Assembly (NCBI GenBank): GCA_035610835.1
Contig: CM069447.1
Location: 23,237,259-23,301,258 of the forward strand
Length of the DNA: 64,000 nt
Direction of reading: 5' to 3'
Source of the DNA: Ophiura sarsii
Lineage: Eukaryota; Echinodermata; Ophiuroidea; Amphilepidida; Ophiuridae
The notes under the pieces: model-generated
The model's database searches: none
The model's input: the letters and a program-made list of their open reading frames with translations, nothing else
What the model was told of the DNA's origin: nothing
Program-made: the position numbers and the translations under genes
Shown here: positions 25,971 to 41,100 of the stretch, piece by piece
How positions within the stretch are numbered: the first letter of the stretch is position 1
Layout of the letters: each line of letters begins with the position of its first letter

Positions 25971-28900
25971 GTAGGTTTGAGGAACAACCTGTGCATTCTA
26001 CAACGCTCAATGAGTATCAACATTGCAACTGTCAACACAACAAATTCACAATATTTTGAAAATTGGTCACCTTGGGTACACATATACAAGAACGAAATCT
26101 ATAGACAAGCTATGAATTCAACTGAACTTGTACGTTTATTTAGGCGCAGTTGTAAATAATCAAGACTCTACATTGTCAATAACACCGATGAAGTATGTTA
26201 TTGTTTCATCAACCGAGAGATTACATTGCCGTCATGTTTTCAAGAATCCAACTGTTACAATTTGATGTTTGATGTTGGTTTTGTTATTATCTATTGGGAT
26301 TGTGCCATTAAGAATGAGTATTAATTTTTAATATGTGTAGCCGTCATTTCCATTGGGTAAATGCATGTTAAGTAATATTTATTTAATTGCTTCAAGTTAT
26401 CATTACAAATTATACATCATGTTTTAAGCTACAAGTCCTCATTCGATCCATTGATATTTTCAGCACATTGTTTTTATTTTGGAACTTTGACAAGGGAGGA
26501 ACTTTGATCATAGAGTTGATCACCAAATGCTTTACTTTAACTTCACAATTGTTTTATTGTCATAGTCTATTTATGTTTTATAGTTTATTCCTGGCTTAAG
26601 AGTTTTATTGAAATCCAAGGGTATTAGTTATCATTAACAGCTTATAATTGTATTGTTAAGTTTTGGCTATTCATGCTTAAGCTTAATCTATATGATAAGT
26701 TCTATTATTATGTTTTTGGAAGTATACTTTAAAGTGTAAAGCCAATCAACTGGTCTGTCCACTTAACAACTTGACTCATCATAATATATTTCACCAGTTC
26801 ATTGGGTTTTAAGTTGTATTTGGTATTGTGTTAGAGTGACTCATTCAATTCTGTAGCAGAGGTTTTTTTGTTTGTTTTTTTATAAGTGTTTACCAAATAA
26901 CTAGGCGACTGCTACTTAATTCACCTATGTCATTTTTAGTTTGAATTACTTTCCATCAGGTCACCGTTGCAACCAGTTCAGTTATATTCAATCTCCAGGA
27001 TTTTTAGTAATTTAATACAATTCTATCTTCAAGTTAAAGTTTATCATCAAGTTAATGCTATTATCCATCTCAGCATTTGTTATGTATATTAAATAAAAGT
27101 AATCATCGTGAAAGTTCAGCATTGTTTCAAGTTATTTATCTCTTCGAGTATCACCCCTACGGTCAAGAATGCTGGACTATTACATATTCCGTAACCATCC
27201 AACTAATCTACACCGCGACATATGGCACCAGAGAATTGATGTAATTATTGCTCCGTCTTATGTAATTTTATGAGACAAAAAAGTCAAACGTTACTTCCAG
27301 GTACCTAAAAGTTCAAGAAGGGTCACATTCATACTGTAAAATGTCAAGTTGAAGTGTTCCTCGACCTCGGTCATTCGAGGTTAAATATAGTTCCCAGTAG
27401 TCATAACGCCCACAATCTCAATTATGTCTGATTACCTTTTTAGAATACATACATTAAATTGTTAATACTTCTGTTAATTCCCTTCATTTATCATAATAAT
27501 ATTTCTTCACATTCAGGTGTTCAAGGTGTGTTGGACTTCACCTGTTTCATTAGTCAACCAAGGATAGATATTACAGGGGACAACAACATGTATATCGGTG
27601 GATACAGGAGTGGAGACGATACTGGAGCTACTGTAACATTTGCACGTGTGACGAATACGGGAACTGGTGATGGGCTACCACGTGATTCAAGTATAAGAAA
27701 TCACCAAAATAGGATAGCACTGATACTTGATATGCCACGATCCGGTGGTGTACAACGAATCGGTGCCTTTTACTGTGAAGCTCAGCAAGGCAATATCGAG
27801 GAAAGGATTCCGGCAATAATTATGGCTTATGATAGTAAGTCAGATCACTTGTCATTCATATATATTTGTGACCCAAACCTAATAAATGATATAAAGGATA
27901 TATAGTACAGGCCTAAAGGCAAAATTTGTTTATCGGGGATATAAGAGTGGTGACGGGGGCTACCGTAATATTCGGACGTGAGCCTATACGGGAACTGATT
28001 GTGAACTACCAAGTGAACGAAATCAACAACACTTTGGGTCAGATGCCATGATTCTTCAAATGCCACGGTCCAGCTATTATTATGGCTGCTAATAGTAAGT
28101 CAGACCATGTGTCATTCATATTCGTGACCCAAGGCGAGTAAATGAGGCACAATCAGGGACATAATGGAGATATTTATATCATGATGATATGTATAAAATT
28201 ATGGGCCATTTTTAAACAAATGCTACTGCTAACTTGAAAATCACGTTGTCTCAATTCAAAACATCAAAACCAAAGTTAGTGACAGTTGTGTACTGTCGCG
28301 GCAAAATCGTGCAGGTGTTGGTGAAATATATTTTGAGATATTGATAAAATTATTAACACCATTTAATAAAAAATCTGTAACGTTTCCAAAATCGCATTAT
28401 CAAAACACGCAATTGGGCAAAGGATAATCGGAAGTTACTCTACGGGACATAAACAAAGTGTATGACTTTCTTTTGATGAGCACTTTATCTATATGTCGTG
28501 CTGTCAGTCGTGCTGTCTATCTGTCCGCCCGTCCGTCCAGCCATTAATATGATCCATGCAATCGTTTATTTATTTTTTTCATACATTTATTCATTCATTC
28601 TACTATTTACCTATTCACCTATTCATTCATTCATTCACCTACCTTCCCACCTATTCATTAATTCACCTATTCATTGTATTTATTCATTTTAAGGTGTTGT
28701 TACTCCTCAAAGGATTTCACAAACAGTTAACGTTGGTGATGATGTGACATTGTCTGTGATAACAGACATAGTGAATATCAGATGGAGACTTAATGGGAGT
28801 GCGATTGGCGCATGGGATGACCAGAAAAGTGTGCAACGTTCTAATGTTCAAGTTAACCACGGTGGCATATATGAATGTATTCAGGCCGGCAATCGTGAAG

Positions 28901-31900
28901 AAGGGCGACAGGCTATATTTCTTCTAGTAGTTAGAGGTACATGTACATATACTTTATCGCTATAGTTATCGGAATATGCTCAAAGGGTATGGATCCGAAT
29001 ATTGAAGTCATAGAAATTGATATTTCTAATCGTGTTTTTATGACACCTGTAAATATTGTACATCCATCTTTCCTTCATATCAATATTTCATGTCCAGCAT
29101 GTGCATCTGGAAAATGGGGATTACCTGCATGTGCCGATGACTGTCCGCTATGTTTCAATGGTGGGATTTGTGATGAGCGGTCTGGTGACTGTGTATGTGC
29201 ACCTGGATTTAGTGGGAACAACTGTGAAATAGGTAAGCTTGAAAAAGGCCGATGGGGATAACCCGAATGCAATCATGATTTTCCTGTATGCTTAAATGGT
29301 GGGATTTGTAATTCGCTGGCTTGTGAGTGCACCTGGGTTGAGTGGGATTAACTTTTATCAAACATAACAAGCTTCATCTATTATGTAGTCTGGATTTTTT
29401 TCGGGTATATTATTTCCAAACACAAAACAAAACCCAACAAATAATATAAAACAAAAGAAATAGATGGCAAATAATATGAAACATAAGAACTGGACTTTTT
29501 TTAGGATACATTATTTCCAAACTCAACACAAACCACAACAAATAATATAAAACGAAAGAAATAGATCGAAAATAATATAAAACATAAGAACTGAATTTTT
29601 TCGGGTACATTTTTTCCGACCACAACACAAAACACAACAAATGATAGAAAACAAAAGAAATAGATCGAACATATTATAAAACATAAGAACTGAATTTTTT
29701 TTGGGTACATTTGTTTCCGAACACAACACAAAACGTGTAGTTCAACTGAGCCAGTGTATGAATAACTGACAGCGTCGCTGAGCGAATGAGGCGGGTCAAG
29801 TGAGAGTTCAACTGAGGCAGTATAGGTGTAACTGACAGCGTCGTTGAGCGCCTGAGGCGGATCGAGTGAGGGATACCAAGGTGGTATCATTAAGGTTACC
29901 CGTGCTTGAAAGTGCATGTAATTGATTAATAAATATTGTATCTGTACCATATTTATTAGTGATATGTGCCAGTGTAGATACATGGTAAGAGTAACTGACA
30001 GCGTCGTCACATCTTTCAGTCAAGAGAATTGAACCAGGGCGTATAACTGAGTCGGGGAAACGATACCCGACGGCGTTGTTACACATTCAATATCATTTGT
30101 CATCTACATATTTCACATAATCCCATAGATTACATAGCACATAGATTAAGTACATAATAATGTAGTTAGATAATGATACTTTGGTGAGAGTTTTGTGGCG
30201 AATTGCGAAATAAGCTGGGGTGTAATGATGTAACTGAGGCAGAGTAAACTGACAGCGTCGTTACAGGTGAATGTGTGTGGGGGTGAGCGAACGAGAGAGT
30301 ACTACATGTACAGTGTAAGTGTACCCGTACGTATAGCGGGTGTATCATCGAGTGTAGTGTGTAAAGTGGTATACGGTAGCTGGTAGGTCTTTAGCACAGA
30401 AAAATCTGGCGTACAGAATAATTAGTGATAAGAGAAGCCCTACTACTTAAAATTACGCTAAACAACTAAGCTGTTAAACTAACTATTACCTGCTGAAGGT
30501 CAGTTATACGTCTTAATTAAGATAAAAAGTTATGATTACAAACCGCACCTCTTTGCTTACGTGGAGCCATGATGGATGATATTATGATTATGGTGGCTGC
30601 AGGGGAATCCTTTTGCGCTGGAGCACTGTCCAGCTGCTTGGATATTCGGCTGAGCCAATAAACTTAGTTTTTACAAACTCCTCCATATATATCCACATAT
30701 AGCCTCACGAAACAGTTCTGTAAAACAATATGTGATTGTACAAGTCGTTTTTAATTATCTATGTGTGTATATGTATATATACAGGGTGTCTCAAAAAAAC
30801 CGTGCACGTATTTACCCAACTTATTGACCATGAACTTCTAGAATTTGGTGTCACAATTGTGTACATATTAATAGACTAAACGCTTAGCTTTCATATGCCG
30901 TTCATTTCATCTGATTTGGTTTTGTCAATCTTGAGATATGACCAATTAACTAAAGCTACCTAAAATCGACTTTGTGCCACTTTACAGTTTGTAATGAATA
31001 GAAAGGGTTACTCTGGAGAGGAGGTGGTGTGGGGGTGGGTTGTTACCACCCCTTAAAAATTCCAATCCGAAATGCAGAGTATGCTTATTTGGGTACCATG
31101 GTATAGCTAGAGGTTCCCTCTATCCATACATAATAATAATAATAATAATACTGAACATTTATAATGCGCGCAAATCTGCCGAAGCACTCATGGCGCAGTG
31201 AGCAATTAAACAAAAGAAACAATGAAACCAGAGCAGAGAACATTATACATATACAAATAATGCATAAAAAAGCAACAATTATACAATGCAATAAATCACA
31301 AAATTAATTGAAACAGCTTAATTATACGCAATATACATCAGATGAGTTTTGAGGCCAGTTTTGAATGATGAGAGAGATGAACAGGCACGGATATGATTAG
31401 GAAGTGAATTCCAGAGCCTAGGCGCAGCAATAGTAAAGGCTCTGTCCCCCCATGACCGATACGACTTTTCCATAACCAGAAGATTTTTTGATGTGGAACG
31501 CAAGCCAGACCGAGACGGTTTATACAATGCAAGAAGTTCAGTGATGTAGGCTGGAGCAAGTTCATTTATGGCACGATAAGTGAGTATGAGAAGCTTATAT
31601 TGCACTCTCAGATGAACTGGTAGCCAGTGCAAATCAAACAAAATTGGGGTTATGTGAGAAGATGGTTTTGTGCGTGTGATGAGACGTGCAGCCGTGTTTT
31701 GAATTACTTGTAAACGATGAATCTGATCTTTAGGAAGTCCGTGAAGGAGAGAATTGCCGATGTCTAATCTGGAAGTGATGAAGGCATGAACCAGTTGTTC
31801 TGTTGTCTTTGAGTCCAGAAATTTCCGAATTTTGCCCAGGCTTCTTAATTGAAAAGAAGCTGATTTGACAATGGAAGATATGTGCGAAGTTAGAGTCATT

Positions 31901-34900
31901 GATGCTTCCATGATGAAGCCAAGATTGCGAACTTGTTTCACTGGAGCAATGGTTGAGCTGCCTATATTAATGTGAATGTCAGAAAGCTTGTCTAACATGT
32001 GTTTGGAGCCAAATAAGATGAATTCAGTCTTGCTATCGTTGAGTTTGAGAGAATTATTTTTCATCCATTGACGGATCTCCTCAACACATGCTTCAATAAC
32101 ATGAATTGCATCAGTGGCAGCTGTCTGGTTAGCATCAAATGAAAAATAAATTTGGGTATCATCTGCATATATGTGGTATTTGAGGTTGTATTTCTGAAAG
32201 ATATGACGGATTGGTGCGGTGTAGATGACGAACCATTGTGGTCCCAGTACGGAACCTTGGGGCACAGAATAGTTCAGTGTAACTGGCTCAGACAAGGTGT
32301 CACCAATTTTAACATGTTGTATTCTATCCCGTAAGTACGATTTACACCATTTCAGTGCTACGCCTGACACACCGATGTTATTTTGAAGCCTTTGCAGTAG
32401 GATATTATGATCCACAGTGTCAAACGCAGCACTGAGATCAAGCATCACCAGGGCAGTTATTTTGCCATCGTCCATTGCACGCAGAATGTCGTTATTAACA
32501 CGTAGCAGCGCTGTCTCGATGCTATGATTAATTTGCTCGGTAGGCAGATTGGAAAGGATCTTGCAATTCCCAATCATCAATGACAGTCTTAAGGCGAGAT
32601 GAAGCAACGCGCTCGATCATTTTTCCAAGGAACGACAAATTGGCGACTGGCCTAAAATTTTTGAGTTCCTCTTTATCAAGACCAAGCTTCTTTAGAAGAG
32701 GTCTTATATATGCTGTTTTTAGAGCACTTGGAAAAATGCCTGTTGAAAAAGACATGTTAATTATACCAAAAACAAGTACAAACAAGTACAAACATTCCAC
32801 GCATGACGTCATAATGACCCCCGTCACCAAACATGACCGACCTCAAAATCCCGCCATATTCGCTGGACAGTGAAATATAGGCCAAAATAGAAATATTCTC
32901 TAAAAAAGTTCCAAATATCGGAATTTCACCCGTTTTTTGCTTATAATGGAGGGAAATGGTGTTTCTAACATAGGCCTATGCTATATTATTCAGGACCATA
33001 CAATTCAAATATTTTTCGAAATGGCGATTTCAAAAAATGGTAAGGTGGCAATACCCCCCCCCTACTATCGGACCTTGACGGATTACCCTACCCCCGGGTA
33101 AGGTGGCACCCTCAATTTATTTTCGTCAAAATGAGCGCAGGGGATGTAAAAGCGATGACCTGTACGCCCTAGGTCACTGTTCTTTGCGTTTTAGCGCAAT
33201 CGGAGACCACCCTCCCTGAGGACGAGGGTTTTAATGCTTATGTCTTAAGGGGGATGTGCACCTTCGAATAGCCTCCGTAAAACTGCCGTAACTTCTTCAT
33301 TATTCATTTAATCTAGATAAAAGTATACATTTTTTTGCAGGAAAGGGTTCAATGAATCCAACTATGATCATGAAATTGACCATTTTGGAGAAAATTATAA
33401 AAAACACGTTTTTTGACCCATTTTAGGTTTGGAAAAGATAACTCAAAATATATTTTGTCAAATTTTGTCATACTAGTTTTATTATATTCCTCATACAATT
33501 CCCTAGGAATCGTTTTTTTTTTTTTTTGAAAATATTTATTATTTTTTGAATTAGAGACCAAAAAGTGCTAAAAAACGTGAAAATCACCATTTTTGGTAAA
33601 AAATCACATTTTTTGGCACTTTTTGATCTCTTATTCAAAAAAGAATAAATATTTTCTTTAAAAAAAAAAACAATTCCTAGGGAATTGTATGAGGAATATA
33701 ATAAAACTAGTATGACAAAATTTGACAAAATATATTTTGAGTTATCTTTGCAGAACCTAAAATGGGGCAAAAAACGTGTTTTTTATAAAAAAAATCCAAA
33801 ATGGTCAATTTCATGATCATAGTTGGATTTATTGAACCCTTTCCTGCAAAAAAAAGTATACTTTCATATAGATTAAATGAATAATGAAGAAGTTGCGGTA
33901 GTTTTAAGGAGGCTGTACCTGAAGGTGCACAGCCCCCTTAAGCATTCTTCTGTAAAAGAGGCACAAAGTTGATTTTAGGTAGCTTTAGTTAATTGATCAT
34001 ATCTAAGGATTGACAAAACCAAATTAGATGAAATAAACGGCATATGAAAGCTAAGCGTTTAGTCTATTTTAAGATGTATACAATTGGTACACCAAATTAT
34101 AGAAGTTCATGGTCAATAAGTTGGGTAAACACGTGCACGGTTTTTTTTGAGACACCCTGTACATTCAAAAAAAATAGTTCTATGGGGACATAATCAAATA
34201 TATCCCCTCGCTCCGAGGACATGAAAAACACTACTAAGGGGACATGTTGATGTCCCGATAGACCATTAACCATGAATATGTCCCTGTACCCCCTGTAAGA
34301 ATGAAATGAATCGTTGTACGTTCACAGTTCTAATATTTAATTATGGGGACAGTGTATAATAATATATGGGGGACATTTTGTATATTTAGTCATGGGGACA
34401 ATGTACCCATAAACGTATACAGGAGTCAAATTTTGAGTGATTTAGTACATTTTTTTGATAAATATATATCTATAAGTGTATATATGGCTTCAATAATCAA
34501 ATGCGCAAATATTAAAACAAAAAGTCATGTATACATATAAATCAGTTGAAAAAGTGGTCCTAGTGGGAAACGAACCATGGACCTCTGCATTGTAAATCAT
34601 TTAAGTCAACTACTAGACTAGCGAGGGGTTAACTGGCCAATTCATGATTTTAATCGCTCTTATTATTACGGAATAAAGCTAACCTATACTACTAATATAA
34701 TCAGTACATACAATATTATTATTAGAGCTGCGACACACATTGTCGCCAACCCCGGGTGGAAAGTCATGTGGGTATTTCTACTACTGCATATTCTCCTTAA
34801 TGAACCACGAAACCTCATTTGAAACATATGCAGATCGGGTTAATCATTCATTTTTTTTTATCATTATTAGTTCTTGGAAGTAACAGATGGGGTCAAGATG

Positions 34901-35150
34901 GGGCATTGGTGTGCTCAAGAAGGTATGGCAATGATCCTCACAGTAAAGAATGTCGTGGTGTTCTATTATGTCTTCCACATCCGTACGGATGCTCATGCGC
35001 AGCTGGATTTCATGGGATAGACTGCGATCAGGGTAAGTATGGTTCCGTTGTGGTATGTTTAGTAATGATTAGTATTATTCAGTTTACAATACAAGCATAT
35101 ATTACTGACAAATATATAACAATTACATATATTGAAAATAAATAAGTTGA

Positions 35151-35189
<39 letters not shown>

Positions 35190-38100
35190 ATATACTAATA
35201 AATAAATAAATATACTAATAAATAAATAAATATACTAATAAATAAATAAATAAATAAATAAATAAAATTAATAATGTACAGCAAATTAAAATCCTAACAT
35301 CGTTGTTGTTTACTGGCAGTTTCATGTGACCCTATCGGGGCACAATCTTCAGACAAACTGATGCTGTATGTACAGTACCGTAGTCATCCCATTGTGTCAT
35401 ATACACTTGACCTAAAAATTGACCCTATAATACATAGATCAGGGTGCATGGCCAGACAAGAAAAAAGTTACGTTACATCAAAGGCAATGAGTTTGTATTT
35501 GCGCTTGTGTCTACATTTTGACATGAGTTCGGATCGTTTGTTGAGGGTGGAGTCTCTTGGTGCAGTCAGGATATGATATTTCTCCGCAAGGCATAGATTG
35601 CAGCGCTTGTTGGCTGGGTTGTAGGGCGCTGCCTTCTGAATGATAGACCATTTGATGCCTTTATCTTTTAAGTTCCAAACGTATTTCCAAACGTCTTCTT
35701 AAGAAAGGACGAAACCAAAAAGACAGAAACCAACAAGAAGGAAACATACGGATTTAAGAGCAGCAAACCCACACCATCGATTCCGGAATTAAGACAATTT
35801 GAAAATGGACTTTACTTAACCCTAACTCTATTTCACCACACGGCAACAGAATTTTTTTCCGACACCCAAAATTCACCAGAAAGGTCACCCCGATCCCCCC
35901 GGGATTTGAACCATGGACCTCCAGCATCAGGGCCCAGATCCTAGCCACTACACCACGGCTCCCAGTCGACACTCGGCGAGTATATTCGCCTCGTTATATA
36001 GCATGGGTCGGTTTTGTAGCCAAAAAACCTGCACGCCGGGTTATAGAAACACATTTTTTCCCGCACAGTTGCCGTATGAGTTGGGGTTATATATGATGAA
36101 AATTACCAAATTTGGAATGAAAAAAAGAAAAAAAATTTTTACTGTATAACCCTAACTCTATTTCACCACACGTCAACAGAATTTTTTTCCGACACCCAAA
36201 ATTCACCAGAAAGGTCACCCGATCCGCCGGGATTTGAACCACGGACCTCCAGCATCAGGGTCCAGATCCTAGCCACTACACCACGGCTCCCAGTCGACAC
36301 TCGGCGAGTATATTCGCCTCGTTATATAGCATGGGTCCGTTTTGTAGCCAAAAAACCTGCACGCCGCGTTATAGAAACACTTTTTCCGCACAGTTGCCGT
36401 ATGGTGTAGTAGAGTTGGGGTTATTGAATATTGAAGAATTTTGATAACACCGTTGCTGCAGGAATTATTACTAGGCCTACATTTATATGGGATGCGGGAA
36501 ATGGTTATATAAAATGGTAGTATCATCCCGGGATTTCATGCCTATTACTAATTTCACTTTTAGTTATGTCTTGAGTATACTAAGTAAATGAAAGACAATT
36601 CACGGTTAACTTGAATGGGATGCCTATTTTGCTGTAAGCAGGAATATAATTTAGGTCATCGCGTGGGTACCCACTAGTATTAAATATTAAATAAATGAAC
36701 CCAAAAATTAATTATCTGATCTCGGTACCGTAGTTCCCGTCGGAGCTTATATCCGGATTAATATTTATACTTTTTTGGTTAATTTGCTTATTATCATACT
36801 ATGAAATCTACTTATAAATGAATATATACCAGATTGCCAACAAGGCACCTATGGGGCCAATTGTGAATCAGAATGTCATTGCGCTGAAGGTGTGTCTTGT
36901 CTTCAAGACACTGGAGAATGCACTGATGGGCGATGTCATTCAGATTGGTTTGGAATAAACTGCCAGTATCAGTGTCATTGTGCTGAGGGTATGACGTGTC
37001 TCCCAGATACAGGATGTAGTGATGGGCGATGTCATAAAGACTGGTACGGCTTCAAATGTCAAGGTAAGTGTTATGTCTGCTGGCTGCTGACTGATGAACA
37101 GCTGTAAGACCTAAACCGTCATTTGTTTGAAATTACCGGATCATATTTACTTTTCCCCTTTTTTCACTTTTTAAACATAAACACAAACATGTTTGATTTA
37201 CTTCCGAATCAAAAAAGAAGAAGATAACAACAGATTTAAAAACAAATGGATTGTTTTTTAGCAGCATTAACCCAGTTTACCCCATATTTATTGACTATTG
37301 GTATATCATTAGTACGAATAATGTATACACTCTTCGTAGTGTCGAGCCATAAAATAAGAAACTAAAATACGTGGAGTGCATTGCATTGCAAGTATCTAAT
37401 GCACTCCGCATAATGCGCACACCACGCGCTTTGTTTGATTCGTTATTCAGGCATCGTGGGTTCGCCGATTTTCATTGCGGGTATTAACAAAGTTGTAAAC
37501 ATGTTTTTATTCGTTATAACATAGATCAACATTATGCTTACATTTTGAATTTTGATGTATATAGTATCGTGTATAAATTAGGTCAATACATGCTTTGTTT
37601 CTCGAAATATTAGAAACATCAATGCACTTGCGCAAATGTTGATATGCTCACAATCCACACATCAAGATCAGCTCGCGTACATGGATTAGTCTAATTTCTC
37701 TTTAAACCACACATACGCATTGATGGATCTGGAATATAGTTCAGGAATCTACGTCATATCCTACGTATAATTATATTAAACAGCATATAATAATATTTAG
37801 AAAAAAAGATTGGTGATATTTTTCTTTTTTATTTCATCATAATGGCCACTCTCTTCTTTACCCGACCTTTGCTTCGCACCATAGATAGATGCCCAGGTAA
37901 GCACAGTATTGGTTTAGCTTAACCAGCCGTCATCGTCATCGTCATCATCGTCATCGTCATCGTCATTGGCACCGGTAATGATAATAATATCAGAGATGTA
38001 TTGATCGCCTTTTCACAAGATCGAAACACTCAACAATATTAAAAATACACACAATATACATACATGGGAATAATAATAAAAAGAAAGTTACAGCCCACCA

Positions 38101-41100
38101 ATAAATATGATAACAATATTCACCGACGGCTGCCAAACGACGGGAGTTAAATGCAAGCTCTTTAAAGGTGGTGTCCCGCAAGCATAAAATTGTGCATCAT
38201 ATGTTCGAAAAATAACTATCGAGCCCAACTTTTGTAATTATATGGAACAAAACACTACACTTATGACAAAAACAAATAAAAACCGCAATCTCTCAACATG
38301 CACTTTTTAAAATTCGCGGCGATCGAAAGTCCCAGTGTCGATGATGTCATAGTTATACAATGCACATGCGCAAATTTTAGCACAGATACCCATGACGTCA
38401 TCGACACCGGGACTTTTGATCGCCGCGAATTTTAAAAATTGAATGTTGAGTGATGGCAGTTTTTATTCTTTTTTGTGACTAGTATGGTGTTTTGTTCTAT
38501 ATATAATTACGTTATTTCGGCTAGACAATTATTTTTCTAACAAATAATGCTCAATGTTTTGCTTGCGGGACACTTCCTTTAAGTGCCTTAAATGCATGCT
38601 CCCACTATGAGTCGGTAGCAGTACGTCAAGTTCTCTTGGGAATTTGACATGCCAGCCATGTTCAGATTTAAAAATCTGTATCGATCTTCATTTAAACAGG
38701 AGCATATCAAGTGAACAGGTTTATGACCAGTTCGTTTGTGGCGAACTCATCTAGTGGGTTTTCAGGTTCGTCGTCATCGTCATCATCATCTGACTTAATG
38801 AGTATGCATATTATTTCAAAACATAAACCATGTGATTTTTCTCATATATATATAACAGCATTCCAGACAACAGCGGGTTTGCGAGGTGACAAATTGCCGT
38901 CAGCGATTTCTGTTCAATGGGACCAAGGACCATGTTCTACTGCCATTCTGAGATATCAAGTGTCCAATAACCTTCGGCATTGTCCGGAGAGGCAGGAACA
39001 TACCCGAAACTTGACATCAAATCAATATGAAATCAGCAACTTGCAATTTTATTCTACCTATGCCATAAATGTGGAGATCATACGTAATGGTGAAACCGGG
39101 AATGATGTTCATGGCACTGTTTCGATAACGACGGATGCGAAAGGTTGGTAGTGACGTATAGAAGCTCATAAACTTATAAAAATATCCACTTCGTTTCGAG
39201 GTGTGTTTAATTCTTAAGACCATAAAGAAATTAATTCAACGAAAGAGAAGGAACAGCTATTTCCCCCACGCATTTTGACATCTCATTTGTCACGATAGCA
39301 CCAACTTTAAGATGAATCAGTGGCCATTTGAATACAAAATGATGCAGTTTCCATTGTTACACTTAACCCTATATCCATCACAAGAGCGTACGTATAAGCA
39401 ACAGTAACTCTAAAGTGTACCTCTTCCTTCTCTCCATGAAAAGATAATCATAATCCGAACATTTTACATCGTCAATTGTTTCCAACACATGTATCTCTGG
39501 TGTGAGACTCATCCTCTACAATGTCCAGTATCATTCATGCTGTTTGTAAGGTAATACCTGTCTCTTAATTTCCTTGCTACCTTCTTGCAACTCCAAATTG
39601 ACGAACAACTTCCGTTTACAGAAACCCCAGAAACCTTTCATGAGCTGTGAAAGTAATGCCATGTTCAACACACTCCGGTACACACCGGATGCGATCATGA
39701 GGAAGCTGATTCACGGATGTTTTTGAATGTCGCCTATGACAGCAACAGGGGTAAATCGAGTTGTTGTGTGGAGTGTCGATTAAGATGTAGCAGCAATGTG
39801 CCCGTTTTACTGCAGAGTTGCAGGATTGCAGGAATTCGATTTAAAGACCAGCATGACTGTTACAAAACAGAAAGAGGGGTTTGTTCCTATAAGCATAAGG
39901 TGGCAGCCAACCTTTAATCAGACATGTGCAATATGTTACCAATCCTTCATGTATTCAGCGGGTCTGACTCAACTTCAAAATGTTTGGGGAAGGAAAAAGA
40001 CTCGATGGCTAGAGACTGCTGCTGCAATCCCTGACTGAAGTAGGCGATGGCTCAAAAGGACTAGGATCAGATATTTCCCAAACAGACCAGGCAACAACAG
40101 CAGCTTATTTATCCCTTGTTATGTTCATGTATTTATGTACATGTAAGATTCTACCATCACTCGACGACATGCGATGCAAAATGTTCGCTTAGAATAACGG
40201 TGCAAATGTGAAATGGCCACCTACAATAGATTCATTTCAGGAACACCTAAAACATGTAAAATTGAGAAATTATCATTCATTCATCTGGATGCATGCAACC
40301 ACGCGTCCACGCAATATATGGGCATATATCTTATGTTAACAACAGACGGATGTTATGGCCCTGTCACACTGTTGGTAATAGATTCACAAAACGTATGAAG
40401 TAACACTGTTTTAGGTCCAAAGATGCATGTTGGTTTGGACAGTACTAGTATGTTCTACTATCTGTGACATAATGTACATTTTTGTTTAATATTTGTATTC
40501 TTCCGAAATCATCTTCATCGTTATTTGAATTTAAAATGTGATGAACTTAATAATTTCGTTTATCATGATAACAGTACCTCAGATCGCACCTACCTTCACT
40601 ACGGACCCAGTCTCAACTTCAGACTCTGTGTCTTTCTCTTGGGATGCCATACCCTGTGAATCACAAGGTGGTCCTGGATTACGGTATGCATTCAATCTTA
40701 GCAGGAACGATGGCATTATAGTGACGGATACGACTTATAATACAACGGCATCGTTCTCCGATCTCGACCCATGTACGATGTATACATTTGAAGTACGCGC
40801 TGTAAATGATATTGGAGATGGCGAATCATCCGTAATAGCGATAGTTACTTCGGTTAAAGGTAATATTCTACTATTCCATGACAACCGTCGTCGTACCCTG
40901 TATACATTTAAATGAAAATGGTGGCGAAAAACGGTATCTACTTCAGTTAAGAAGAAACCTCGCAAGAATTACGTCGAATTCCAAATCAATGAAACTCTAC
41001 ACTATCTGTTTTTAATGGAATGTATAGGGACTTTTAAAATGTCTCGGATCAAAAGTAAAGCATAACAAACTAGGTCCGTTTTCCGGGTACAGACTATCAA

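Larger units (their letters stand above)
30780..34161. mobile_element. TACAGGGTG TIR element (3.4 kb) carrying a LINE and a TTAA palindrome
   Basis: TACAGGGTGTCTCAAAAAAA at the left is inverted at the right (TTTTTTTGAGACACCCTGTA). Inverted arms of about 205 bases include the blocks CCAACTTATTGACCATGAAC and AAACGCTTAGCTTTCATATG. TA flanks both ends. The interior contains an L2/CR1-like LINE (31127-32790) and a foldback (33245-33941), both absent from the related sequence at 15878-16400. No transposase of its own was seen, so it is non-autonomous. Confidence 0.82.

Noticed and set aside
26250..27260. Possible LTR ending ...GCGACA followed by a primer-binding-like TGGCACCAGAG
   Set aside because: No second LTR, no target duplication and no retroelement protein nearby; the start is a guess.
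35899..36293. Functional tRNA genes on the minus strand
   Set aside because: Internal promoter boxes are present, but the acceptor and anticodon stems do not pair and the sequence is part of a longer repeated unit.
39700..40060. Open + strand frames in the intron between FN3-1 and FN3-2 of copy B
   Set aside because: Cysteine-rich at first sight, but no EGF or FN3 pattern and no phase-compatible splice sites.
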